The notes under the pieces: model-generated
Database searches by the model: none
Seen by the model: only the letters and a program-made list of their open reading frames with translations
Told to the model about the DNA's origin: nothing
Source: Acetonema longum DSM 6540
Lineage (GTDB): Bacteria > Bacillota > Negativicutes > Sporomusales > Acetonemataceae
Direction of reading: 5' to 3'
NCBI RefSeq assembly: GCF_000219125.1
Contig: NZ_AFGF01000294.1
Location: 1-41,863, forward strand
Length of the DNA stretch: 41,863 bases
Position numbers and translations under genes: made by a program
Part shown: positions 18,901 to 24,937 of the stretch, one piece after another
How the letters are laid out: every line of letters starts with the position of its first letter
How positions within the stretch are numbered: the stretch's first letter is position 1

Positions 18901-19490
18901 CTGCGGCTGAGAAGACCGCTGTCAATGGCCGCTGGGTGAAGGGGCCGGCCGAAGACTTCTTCCTCACTCTGGAATACCATTTGGGAAACTTGCCACTGAT
19001 TGCCGAAGATTTAGGCGTGATTACCCCGGAAGTGGACGACCTAAAGCACCGGTTTGGCTTTCCCGGCATGCAGGTACTGCATTTCGCCTTTGGCGTCGAC
19101 TCGGAGGGACGGCTGGCAGAGCCCGGAAACGGCCGGCATACGGTGCTCTACACCGGCACCCACGACAACGATACAACCGTGGGCTGGCTGCAGGACCTGA
19201 AGCGAAAAGAGCCGTCTCTCCGCCAGGCACTGAAAGCATTTTTCGGGGTGAATGGCAGGCGGAACGGGAACGATGTGCTGCTGGCGGAGAAAATTATGGA
19301 ATATGCCCTGAGCCGTCAGGCGGATACCACGATCCTGACCATGCAGGACATCCTGGGTCTGGACAGTGCCGCCCGCATGAACCGCCCCGGCAAGGCCGAA
19401 GGCAATTGGGCGTGGCGCATGCCCGCCGGCTGCCTGACCCGGGAGACGGCGGAAAAATGGGCGGCGCTGGTGGAGAAAAGCGGCCGGTAA
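15981..19490 (+). CDS. malQ: Fused GH13 debranching-type glycosidase and 4-alpha-glucanotransferase
   Basis: A 1169-residue two-enzyme fusion. Residues about 1-120 form a beta-sandwich lead (CBM34-like). Residues about 130-655 are a GH13 glycosidase of the neopullulanase/GlgX-like type with RAVIYQIFPDRFYNG, GWRLDVVDELP (nucleophile near 361), IGEVWEDAS (acid near 391) and GSHDVPR. From about residue 662 (RGSGILLHPTSLPSPHGIGD) it is a complete GH77 amylomaltase with GESPYQAYSAFAGNPLLIS, VRIDHFRGFEAYW, AEDLGVITPEV and TGTHDNDTT. Both active sites look intact. It would debranch and rearrange the limit dextrins left by GlgP. The GTG at 15888 overlaps glgP but has no ribosome site; AAAAGGGG is 8 nt before the ATG at 15981. 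Confidence 0.93.
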   Translation: MNQRETIQELNGADDVWMMHHSHRAEFRSPFGAVTCGQTIRLSLAVLPRMGVTAVMLRLWRDGQGEQLLTLSHRGSSQGAEWYETEIQAGDAGLIWYYFLVNAAGRTFYYGNNQAMLGGLGRIADQPPGSYQVTVYQPAVSPDWWKRAVIYQIFPDRFYNGSPDGKVRNPKPGSLLHACWRDDPFYIKDGESGPILAYDFFGGNLQGVLAKLPYLKDLGITAIYFNPIFASSSNHRYDTADYKTIDPMLGDNALFAQLCAAAAQIGIRVVLDGVFSHTGSDSIYFNKEGTYPGIGAYQSKESPYYPWYRFSRYPDEYESWWGVDTLPNVNEQEASYQDYIIDSPGSVVRHWARLGAKGWRLDVVDELPDEFVRKFREVLKAEDPDAVLIGEVWEDASRKESYGRLRQYFWGEELDGVMNYPFRDTVIGFLLGQSGAQEAHSRLMSLFENYPPENFYASMNLIGSHDVPRALTVLGEGRSEDELSHKDKLKERLKPEQKALGKARLKLAVLWQMAFPGAPAVYYGDETGLEGYRDPLNRRTYPWGQEDDDILSWYRQLIKLRHEYEVLKTGDFRSFALGEAVYGFVRQIQGGQDVFGQAAPDNAAVIFLNRGHFPLTVTLELGLPDQILYDMLAGEQEFRVTDGRLTVQLPALSGRLLLAVPANRPRGSGILLHPTSLPSPHGIGDLGRDAYRFIDWLHAARQSYWQILPLHPAGYGESPYQAYSAFAGNPLLISPEMLLQTGLLREEEIRAARTETLKGEEFPAGQVDFVKVRPYKECLLRQAYTRSDRITDTEEYQAYREKNKDWLDDYCLFMALSAEFNHRPWNRWPKPIAGRQEQAMAFYRRELASEIRYHGVVQYLFYSQWQNLRRYTHKGGIKIIGDLPLFVAHHSSDVWANPQFFALDSDGRQEKVAGVPPDYFAKTGQLWGNPQYRWDTLRQDDYRWWRRRIEYLLTMVDLVRIDHFRGFEAYWEVPAAEKTAVNGRWVKGPAEDFFLTLEYHLGNLPLIAEDLGVITPEVDDLKHRFGFPGMQVLHFAFGVDSEGRLAEPGNGRHTVLYTGTHDNDTTVGWLQDLKRKEPSLRQALKAFFGVNGRRNGNDVLLAEKIMEYALSRQADTTILTMQDILGLDSAARMNRPGKAEGNWAWRMPAGCLTRETAEKWAALVEKSGR

Positions 19491-19535
19491 AGCCGCGACG
19501 GATCATTCTTGTTTTGCCTGCTGTTTTTCTTCATA

Positions 19536-19582
19536 AAGAACCGGCCTGCATCCATAAAAATAATGGATACAGGCCGGTTCTT
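19536..19582. terminator. Bidirectional terminator after the glg cluster
   Basis: AAGAACCGGCCTG pairs with CAGGCCGGTTCTT, extended inward by ATCCAT/ATGGAT. The T-rich flanks on both strands suit the convergent malQ-fusion gene (+) and the secreted-protein gene at 19657 (-). Confidence 0.85.
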
Positions 19583-19656
19583 GTTTGAAACGAATTCCCT
19601 GCATGGCCCTGACCCACACGGCAGGATCAAAGCCGGGACCGAATCCGATAAGCGCC

Positions 19657-20169
19657 TTAACGCCACCAGGCCATAAAGAAAGAATCCCGGTTTTCAAAAG
19701 CGTTGTCATCATCCCGCAGGAAGATAAAGGCGCCGTTATGCATGAAGCCTACGCTGACCAGTTCATCCGAATTATCATAGAACATGACCGCATTGGTGAT
19801 GCGGTGGCCCCGATACCAGAATCCTCTGTCGGCTCTGTCATACCACCGGTAGGCTCGCAGTCCGGGAAAGCGGTTATTCCAGGTACGGTCACGAATCGGA
19901 ACCATCCGATAGCCGGGGCCCGCGAAGCGGTTGCGCTTTTCATACCAGCGGAACGGCAGGGGATCCCGGTGGACATTGCGCCGCCAGTTGGGATGCCGAA
20001 ATGAGGGATTGGACCAGTTATGATGCGGCCGCCGCTCGGGACGTCGTTGGTATTCCTGACGCTGCCGGTCATGCCGGTCGTCCCGGTGCCGGGGAGCGGC
20101 GCTGACTGCAGGCAGCATGGCTGCGGACGCAAATACCAGAGTCAGGATCGTGGCAACCCATCGTTTCAT
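19657..20169 (-). CDS. Secreted basic/aromatic-rich protein, paralogue A
   Basis: A 170-residue protein with a signal peptide (MKRWVATILTLVFASAAML, cleavage near AVSAA, residue 25), a short His/Arg-rich segment (RHRDDRHDRQRQEYQRRPER), then a domain of about 122 residues rich in Arg, Trp, Tyr and Phe, with FRWYEKR, FPGLRAYRW, DRGFWYRGHRIT, VMFYD, VSVGFM and NAFENRDSFF. By hand count that domain is about 70 % identical, without gaps, to the C-terminus of the neighbour at 20372. AGGGAGG lies upstream of the ATG. I do not recognise the family. It has no cysteines and no catalytic motif I know. The Arg/aromatic composition could suit binding to cell-wall or polyanionic material, but that is a guess. 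Confidence 0.8.
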   Translation of the reverse strand: MKRWVATILTLVFASAAMLPAVSAAPRHRDDRHDRQRQEYQRRPERRPHHNWSNPSFRHPNWRRNVHRDPLPFRWYEKRNRFAGPGYRMVPIRDRTWNNRFPGLRAYRWYDRADRGFWYRGHRITNAVMFYDNSDELVSVGFMHNGAFIFLRDDDNAFENRDSFFMAWWR

Positions 20170-20203
20170 TCTATCAACCTCCCTTGCTATAGTTCATTGT
20201 ATT

Positions 20204-20227
20204 CGGTAAATATGACAAATATATGAT
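20204..20227 (-). promoter_or_regulatory. Conserved upstream box of paralogue A
   Basis: A 24-bp block (plus strand: CGGTAAATATGACAAAT plus ATATGAT) lies 35 nt upstream of the start codon. It is identical at 23 of 24 positions to the block at 21111-21134 upstream of the paralogue. On the minus strand it contains TTGTCA, a possible -35, but no good -10 follows. Confidence 0.55.
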
Positions 20228-20272
20228 AACCGATTTGCATTTTAGCCACCGACGGCAGATAAAAAGGAGTCG

Positions 20273-20330
20273 GGAGTAAAAAACGGCTTTCATCCGGGCG
20301 TACCCGGATGAAAGCCGTTTTTTTTACTCC
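20273..20330 (-). terminator. Terminator of secreted paralogue B
   Basis: AACGGCTTTCATCCGGG and CCCGGATGAAAGCCGTT form a perfect stem with the 4-nt loop CGTA, with A/T runs on both sides. It lies about 40 bp past the stop of the gene at 20372. Confidence 0.9.
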
Positions 20331-20371
20331 GCCGGCCGCCGGGCGAGCAAAGCCGGATTGATTTCTAAAAG

Positions 20372-21079
20372 TTAATGCCACCAAGTTAAGAAAAAGGAAT
20401 CCCGGTTTTCAAAAGCGTTATTATCATCGCGGACGAACATAAAGACGCCATTGTACATGAACCCTACGCTGACCAGATCATCGAAAGCGTCATAGAACAT
20501 GACGGCATCAGTGATGCGGTGGCCCCGATACCAGAAGCCCCTGTCGGGCCTGTCTTGCCATCTGTAGGCCCGCAGGCCGGGAAAACGATCATTCCAGGAG
20601 CGGTCATAAATCGGCTCCATCCGGTAACCGGGGGCTGAATACCGGCTGCGTTTTTCGTACCATTGAAACGGAGGGGCATCACGGCGAACATCTTGCCGCC
20701 ACTGAGGATTTCTGTAAGAAGGATGATTCCAGCTATGCTGAGGGCGCTGTTGGGGGTGCTTCGGAGGCCGCTGAGGCTGCTTCGGCGGTTGCTGTTGCGG
20801 TGGCCGCTGAGGTTGCTGGGGCAGCTTCGGCGGTTGTTGTTGCGGTGGCTTCTGTGGCTTCTGCGGAGGGCGCTTTTTTATTTGTTCCTGGCGTTCTCTT
20901 TCTTTGCGCTCTTTCTCCTGACGTTCTCTTTCCTGCTGTTCCCGCCTCAGACGTTCGTTTTCCTGTTTCTGCTGCTCCTGCCGGTCCACGTTATTCCAGA
21001 AGGAAGCGGCGCTGACTGTCGGAAGTATGGTTACAGAGGCAAACAATGCGATTAAGAGAGAAGTTACCCATTTTTTCAT
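20372..21079 (-). CDS. Secreted protein with charged coiled-coil and Pro/Gln linker, paralogue B
   Basis: A 235-residue protein with a signal peptide (MKKWVTSLLIALFASVTILP, cleavage near residue 25). Next come a strongly charged helical region of E/R/Q/K (about residues 32-68), a low-complexity Pro/Gln/Lys linker of PPQQQPPK-type repeats (about 69-113), and the same 122-residue C-terminal domain as paralogue A (FQWYEKR, FPGLRAYRW, DRGFWYRGHRIT, NAFENRDSFF). The shared signal peptide style and upstream box show that the pair arose by tandem duplication; the linker is present only here. AAAGGAG precedes the ATG. Family unknown. The layout suggests a surface-exposed domain held on a long spacer. 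Confidence 0.8.
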   Translation of the reverse strand: MKKWVTSLLIALFASVTILPTVSAASFWNNVDRQEQQKQENERLRREQQERERQEKERKERERQEQIKKRPPQKPQKPPQQQPPKLPQQPQRPPQQQPPKQPQRPPKHPQQRPQHSWNHPSYRNPQWRQDVRRDAPPFQWYEKRSRYSAPGYRMEPIYDRSWNDRFPGLRAYRWQDRPDRGFWYRGHRITDAVMFYDAFDDLVSVGFMYNGVFMFVRDDNNAFENRDSFFLTWWH

Positions 21080-21110
21080 TCTGACCTCATCTCCTTTTTT
21101 TCAGTGTATC

Positions 21111-21134
21111 CGGTAAATATGACAAATTTATGAT
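21111..21134 (-). promoter_or_regulatory. Conserved upstream box of paralogue B
   Basis: CGGTAAATATGACAAAT followed by TTATGAT, 32 nt upstream of the start codon. It matches the box of paralogue A at 23 of 24 positions, and the similarity continues a few bases towards the gene (TGTATCCGG versus TGTATTCGG). Confidence 0.55.
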
Positions 21135-21158
21135 TAAATCTAGAAATATATGTGAATT

Positions 21159-21833
21159 TTAATCTTCTGGGATTTTTATGCTTAACACTCCGTCAATTTT
21201 GCCCAGTTCAGCTATGACCTGTTCCAGCCGGCACTTATCCGGAATGGTGATGGTCAGTGGGACAAAAATCTGGCCGGAATCCCCGTCCTCGATGTGGATT
21301 TGGGTAATGCCGATGCCGAGAGTCCCGAGCACCGAGCCGATTTGCCCGATTTGACCGGGCTTATCGAGAGAATGGATCATCAGGGTGCAGACGGAGGGGC
21401 TTAAAACTTGATACAGCCGGTCGATCCGGGGCAGAACCTCCAAGGCTATGACGACCAGCAAGGTAGTGGTGACCGCTCCGGTCATGGCCCCTACACCTAC
21501 CGCCAGGCCTACGCTGGCTACCACCCAGAGGCTGGCCGCTGTGGTCAGGCCCTTGATGGTGGGCCCTTCTTTCATGATAGCGCCGGCCCCCAGAAAGCCG
21601 ATGCCGCTGACCACCTGGGCCGCCAGCCTGGCCGGATCGGCATTGGTCAGTCCTTGGACATTGGCGTACAGGTTGACCGACATAATGGCCACCAGGCAGG
21701 AACCCAGACATACCAGGATGTGGGTGCGGAGACCGGCGGTTTTTCTCTGGAGCTGCCGCTCAAAGCCGATCACCCCTCCCAGCACAAGGGAAATCACCAG
21801 CCGCAGCACCGTATTAAAATCATCAATTATCAT
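21159..21833 (-). CDS. MgtC/SapB-family membrane protein
   Basis: A 224-residue protein. Its N-terminal ~140 residues form the MgtC membrane domain, with LVLGGVIGFERQLQRKTAGL and RTHILVCLGSCLVAI, then GIGFLGAGAIMKEGPTIKGL and TTAASLWVVASVGLAVG, all signatures of the family. A soluble ACT-like tail follows (about 150-224). MgtC proteins are linked to Mg2+ limitation, membrane potential and, in some bacteria, phosphate control. The ATG is 10 nt from GAGGAG and overlaps the end of phoU by 11 bp, so the two are coupled. That pairing fits a phosphate/Mg homeostasis role. Confidence 0.9.
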   Translation of the reverse strand: MIIDDFNTVLRLVISLVLGGVIGFERQLQRKTAGLRTHILVCLGSCLVAIMSVNLYANVQGLTNADPARLAAQVVSGIGFLGAGAIMKEGPTIKGLTTAASLWVVASVGLAVGVGAMTGAVTTTLLVVIALEVLPRIDRLYQVLSPSVCTLMIHSLDKPGQIGQIGSVLGTLGIGITQIHIEDGDSGQIFVPLTITIPDKCRLEQVIAELGKIDGVLSIKIPED

Positions 21834-22503
21834 CCCAGATCAACTCCTCGTAAGCAGGCTTTTTCACCGGTGCGCCGGACACAATATAGTGCACTAATTC
21901 TCCGATGTTGGCAGCCCGGTCAGCCACCCGCTCCAGATAGCGGATTGCCACATGATAATCCATAATGACCTCCTGGCCCCAGGGATGCATGGAACCTACG
22001 CACAACATATCGCGAAACAGTTCCCGGTTCTTTTTGTCCACCAGGTCATCAGCGTCAATCAACCGGTTGGCCAGGCTAATGTCCAGTTTCTCATAACACT
22101 CCAGGGCAATCGACAGCATTTCCGTGGTCTGGTCTTTCATTTTAGCCGCAGGGGGGTTCAGTGAGGACAGGATTTGGACGTCCTGCTGGGAAAATTTCTT
22201 CTGAACCAGTTTAGCGATCTGATTGGCATAATCACAGATTCGCTCCAGTTCCATGGCGATTTTCAGGCTGTTAACGATAAAATTTATGTCAATTCTGGCA
22301 AACTGCCCACCGGACATAATTTCCAGGCATTGCTCATTAATCCCGTAATACATGGAATCCACCAATTTTTCCGTCTGACGGACCTGGGAGGCGATGGCGG
22401 TATCATTGGCAGTCATGGCTTGTATGGACTGGTCGACTGCTGTTATCACTTTATTTCCCATTATCAAAATGCGGCTTGTTAACTGAGAAAAATTTTGGTG
22501 CAT
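21823..22503 (-). CDS. phoU: PhoU-type phosphate regulatory protein
   Basis: A 226-residue all-helical protein with two PhoU repeats. In the first, MELERICDYANQIAKLV lies near residue 84. In the second, RYLERVADRAANIGELVHYI lies near residue 190. Both are the metal-binding E/D-rich PhoU helices. PhoU links the Pst phosphate importer to PhoR/PhoB signalling and restrains phosphate uptake. No pst, phoB or phoR gene is in the window, and the partner here is the overlapping MgtC-family gene. AGGGGG precedes the ATG. Length is normal. Confidence 0.92.
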   Translation of the reverse strand: MHQNFSQLTSRILIMGNKVITAVDQSIQAMTANDTAIASQVRQTEKLVDSMYYGINEQCLEIMSGGQFARIDINFIVNSLKIAMELERICDYANQIAKLVQKKFSQQDVQILSSLNPPAAKMKDQTTEMLSIALECYEKLDISLANRLIDADDLVDKKNRELFRDMLCVGSMHPWGQEVIMDYHVAIRYLERVADRAANIGELVHYIVSGAPVKKPAYEELIWDDN

Positions 22504-22847
22504 AACGAACCCCCTAATTTCGCTGTATTTAAGATTGCATCAGGCTCTGCGCCGGACTGGCATATCTAAAGCATACTTAAACACATTAATACATTCTACA
22601 TCGAACTGAAATATGCTTTTTCTCCGCAAAAATTTTTACAATATTTTATCTGTCCCAAGGCTTGCGATTCAGGGGCTCCAGCCGTTGTGGAAGGTTTTTC
22701 CGTTTGAGGTGAGGTTATTTTTTGGCGGAATTTAGCAGGATTGTCAAACTGTTGCGGGGAATTATCCTTAAGCCCAAAAAGGCGTTAAGAAAATTAAGAA
22801 AATAAGGATATTCAGGATATTTATACTTGTCGCAAAGGGTTGTACAA
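22504..22847. other. Intergenic region between divergent phoU and HAD gene
   Basis: AT-rich, 344 bp, no coding frame of substance. It must carry promoters for both neighbours, but no clear -35/-10 pair stood out. A short hairpin (CTTAAGCC...GGCGTTAAG near 22768-22790) lies about 60 bp upstream of the HAD start. Confidence 0.4.
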
Positions 22848-23639
22848 ATGAAACGTCTTCGTGAAATCAAATGTTTTCTTTTAGATATGGATGGGACATT
22901 CTATTTGGGCGATGATATCCTGCCGGGAGCGCTGGATTTTATGCACTACATTACGGCAACGGAACGGGATTTTTTGTTCCTCACCAATAACTCTTCACGC
23001 GCCGCCGGCTATTACGCCGGCAAGCTGAGCCGTATGGGCTGGCAGGCTGCACCCCGTGATATTCTCACCTCCGGTGAGGCGACTGCCCTGTATCTTAAAG
23101 CGGAAAAACCTGGCGCCCGTATCTATTTGCTGGGGACGCCGGCTTTGGAGGCGGAGTTTCAGGACCATGGCTTTACTGTGACGGACCGGAATCCTGACTA
23201 TGTGGTGCTGGGATTTGACAAAACCCTGACTTATGAAAAATTAGAAAAAGCCTGCGCTTTCATTCGTAACGGCATATCCTTTATTGCTACCCACCCGGAT
23301 ATCAATTGTCCTACTGAGGATGGCTATATCCCGGACTGCGGCGCCATGATCGAATTGATCAAAGCCTCTACCGGCGCTACGCCCCGGATTATCGGCAAGC
23401 CGAATCCGGCGATCGTGGCTGCCCTTTTGCGGCGGAAGCCATATCGCCCGGAAGAACTGGCGATGGTAGGGGATCGGCTGTATACGGATATTGCTACCGG
23501 TAAAAATGCCGGTATTACGTCGATTCTGGTATTAAGCGGTGAAACCAAGGCAGAGGATCTGGCCCGCTCCAATATCAGGCCGGACTATGTGTTTGAGAGT
23601 CTGGGGGCGCTGAAATCAGCGCTGGCAGGGGACCGTTGA
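22848..23639 (+). CDS. HAD-IIA family sugar/nitrophenyl phosphatase (NagD-like)
   Basis: A 263-residue HAD hydrolase of subfamily IIA. Motif I is FLLDMDGTFYLGDD (residues about 10-23), motif II FLTNNSSR, and the C-terminal motifs are IIGKPNPAI and MVGDRLYTDIATGKNAGI. Such enzymes dephosphorylate small phosphoesters (p-nitrophenyl phosphate, sugar phosphates, phosphoglycolate); the true substrate cannot be read. The ATG at 22848 is 8 nt after AAAGGG; the TTG at 22827 is less likely. The last three codons and the stop (GDR, TGA) are supplied by the left end of the dispersed repeat, so the native C-terminus has probably been replaced. Confidence 0.9.
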   Translation: MKRLREIKCFLLDMDGTFYLGDDILPGALDFMHYITATERDFLFLTNNSSRAAGYYAGKLSRMGWQAAPRDILTSGEATALYLKAEKPGARIYLLGTPALEAEFQDHGFTVTDRNPDYVVLGFDKTLTYEKLEKACAFIRNGISFIATHPDINCPTEDGYIPDCGAMIELIKASTGATPRIIGKPNPAIVAALLRRKPYRPEELAMVGDRLYTDIATGKNAGITSILVLSGETKAEDLARSNIRPDYVFESLGALKSALAGDR

Positions 23640-23754
23640 AAAAGGCCCATCTGCTTCGTTGCTCCTGCGGGCGAGTGTTCGACGTACCCTCCAAACGTAC
23701 AGTCTCACGCTCGTCCCCGTCGCGCCTAGCATCTGAACCTTTTTGAACGGTCCC
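23628..23754 (+). repeat. Complete dispersed palindromic repeat (about 127 bp)
   Basis: The left end GGGGACCGTTGAAAAAGGCC and the right end CCTTTTTGAACGGTCCC are imperfect inverted repeats of about 26 bp. The core contains GACGTACCCTCCAAACGTAC followed by AGTCTCACG. It is the best intact copy in direct orientation, overlaps the stop of the HAD gene, and ends about 70 bp before the ABC binding-protein start. No open reading frame or transposase is inside, so it is a non-autonomous element or structured-RNA repeat. Confidence 0.9.
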
Positions 23755-23825
23755 AGATGCGAGGCTGCAGATAATTTTATTGTTTGTTCTATACCTATGC
23801 TATAAATAATATGGGGGGAATATTT

Positions 23826-24863
23826 GTGAAAAAACATGGGTATCTGTTAGTGGCGCTGCTTTTGATTACAGCACTCCTGGCAACGGTCATGGCGGGCTGT
23901 GGCGGCGGTAAGCCGGCGGAAACGCCCAAAAGTAAGGGGCCTCAAGGCACAGTGATGATTTATACTTCGATTTATCCAGACATCATCGAACTGATTAAAC
24001 CCGAGATGAAAAAACAGTTTCCTGACTTGGATGTTCAATGGTTCCAGGCCGGCACCGAAAAGGTTATGGCTAAAATAGCCGGCGAAATTGAGGCGAAGAA
24101 GGTCCAGGCTGACCTGATTATGGTGGCTGATCCTTCTTATTACCTCACATTAAAAGACCAGAATCTGCTTTTAAAGTATGATTCTCCTAACCGGAAAGAT
24201 ATAGTAGCCAATAAGGATACCGAAGGCTACTGGACCGGTGTGCGTATTTCCAACATGATCATCGCTTATAACACCGCTAAGGTCAGCGAGGCTGATGCAC
24301 CCAAATCCTTTAAAGACCTGCTGGAGCCGAAATGGAACGGCAAAATCGCCATGCCCAGCCCGCTGCTTTCCGGTACAGCCTATGTAGCTGCCGGCGTACT
24401 GTCTGACAAGTATGGCTGGGAGTATTTTGAGCAACTGCGGCAAAACGGCATGAAAGTGGAAGAAGGCAACTCGGCTCTGCAAAACAAACTGGTCCGCGGC
24501 GAGTATCACGCTGTCATGATCCTGGAAGAAAACATTCTGAAAATCGGCGCCAAAGGCGAACCGGTGAAAGTAGTCTATCCGGCTGACGGCACCATCATCA
24601 TCCCCAGTCCCATTGCCATACTTAACTCCAGCAAGAACCAGGAGGCCGCTAAAGCGGTGCTGGACTGGTTCTTAACGAAACAAGGACAGGAGGTCATCGT
24701 CAAAGGCTGGATGCATTCGGTCCGGGACGATGTGAATCCGCCTCAGGGAGCACCGGCACTAAAGACATTCGCCGAAAATGCGGCGAAACCCGACTGGGCT
24801 AAGCTGGCTAAAGATAACGAAACAGTTAAAGAGACTTTTCGCAGCAAAGTGCTGGATAAATAG
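23826..24863 (+). CDS. ABC transporter substrate-binding lipoprotein (iron/phosphonate class)
   Basis: A 345-residue extracellular solute-binding protein (family 1, Fbp-like). The N-terminal signal ends in VMAGCGGG, a lipobox with the lipidated Cys near residue 21. Typical motifs are VMIYTSIYPDIIELI, ADLIMVADPSYYL, YNTAKV, PKSFKDLLEPKWNGKIAMP and AKAVLDWFLTKQGQEV. It captures a substrate outside the membrane for the permease and ATPase that follow. The GTG at 23826 lies behind GGGGGGAA; the ATG at 23784 has no ribosome site. TATAAA near 23801 could be the -10 of a promoter just after the repeat. Fe3+, 2-aminoethylphosphonate or a polyamine are all possible substrates. Confidence 0.88.
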   Translation: MKKHGYLLVALLLITALLATVMAGCGGGKPAETPKSKGPQGTVMIYTSIYPDIIELIKPEMKKQFPDLDVQWFQAGTEKVMAKIAGEIEAKKVQADLIMVADPSYYLTLKDQNLLLKYDSPNRKDIVANKDTEGYWTGVRISNMIIAYNTAKVSEADAPKSFKDLLEPKWNGKIAMPSPLLSGTAYVAAGVLSDKYGWEYFEQLRQNGMKVEEGNSALQNKLVRGEYHAVMILEENILKIGAKGEPVKVVYPADGTIIIPSPIAILNSSKNQEAAKAVLDWFLTKQGQEVIVKGWMHSVRDDVNPPQGAPALKTFAENAAKPDWAKLAKDNETVKETFRSKVLDK

Positions 24864-24937
24864 GATCGAGTAAAATATCGGATCAACACAAACAGGGGGG
24901 GGGATCAATCCCTCCCTGATTTTTAGGGGGTTCAGGC

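Noticed and set aside
19585-20226. Plus-strand frames opposite the secreted paralogue A
   Set aside because: They mirror the Arg/Trp-rich codons of the minus-strand gene, which has a signal peptide, ribosome site and a paralogue. The antisense frames have none.
23628-23754. Idea that the repeat is a CRISPR unit or tRNA-like gene
   Set aside because: Copies are kilobases apart with no regular spacers, and no cloverleaf or anticodon arm can be drawn. Inverted ends and an in-gene copy fit a mobile palindromic element better.
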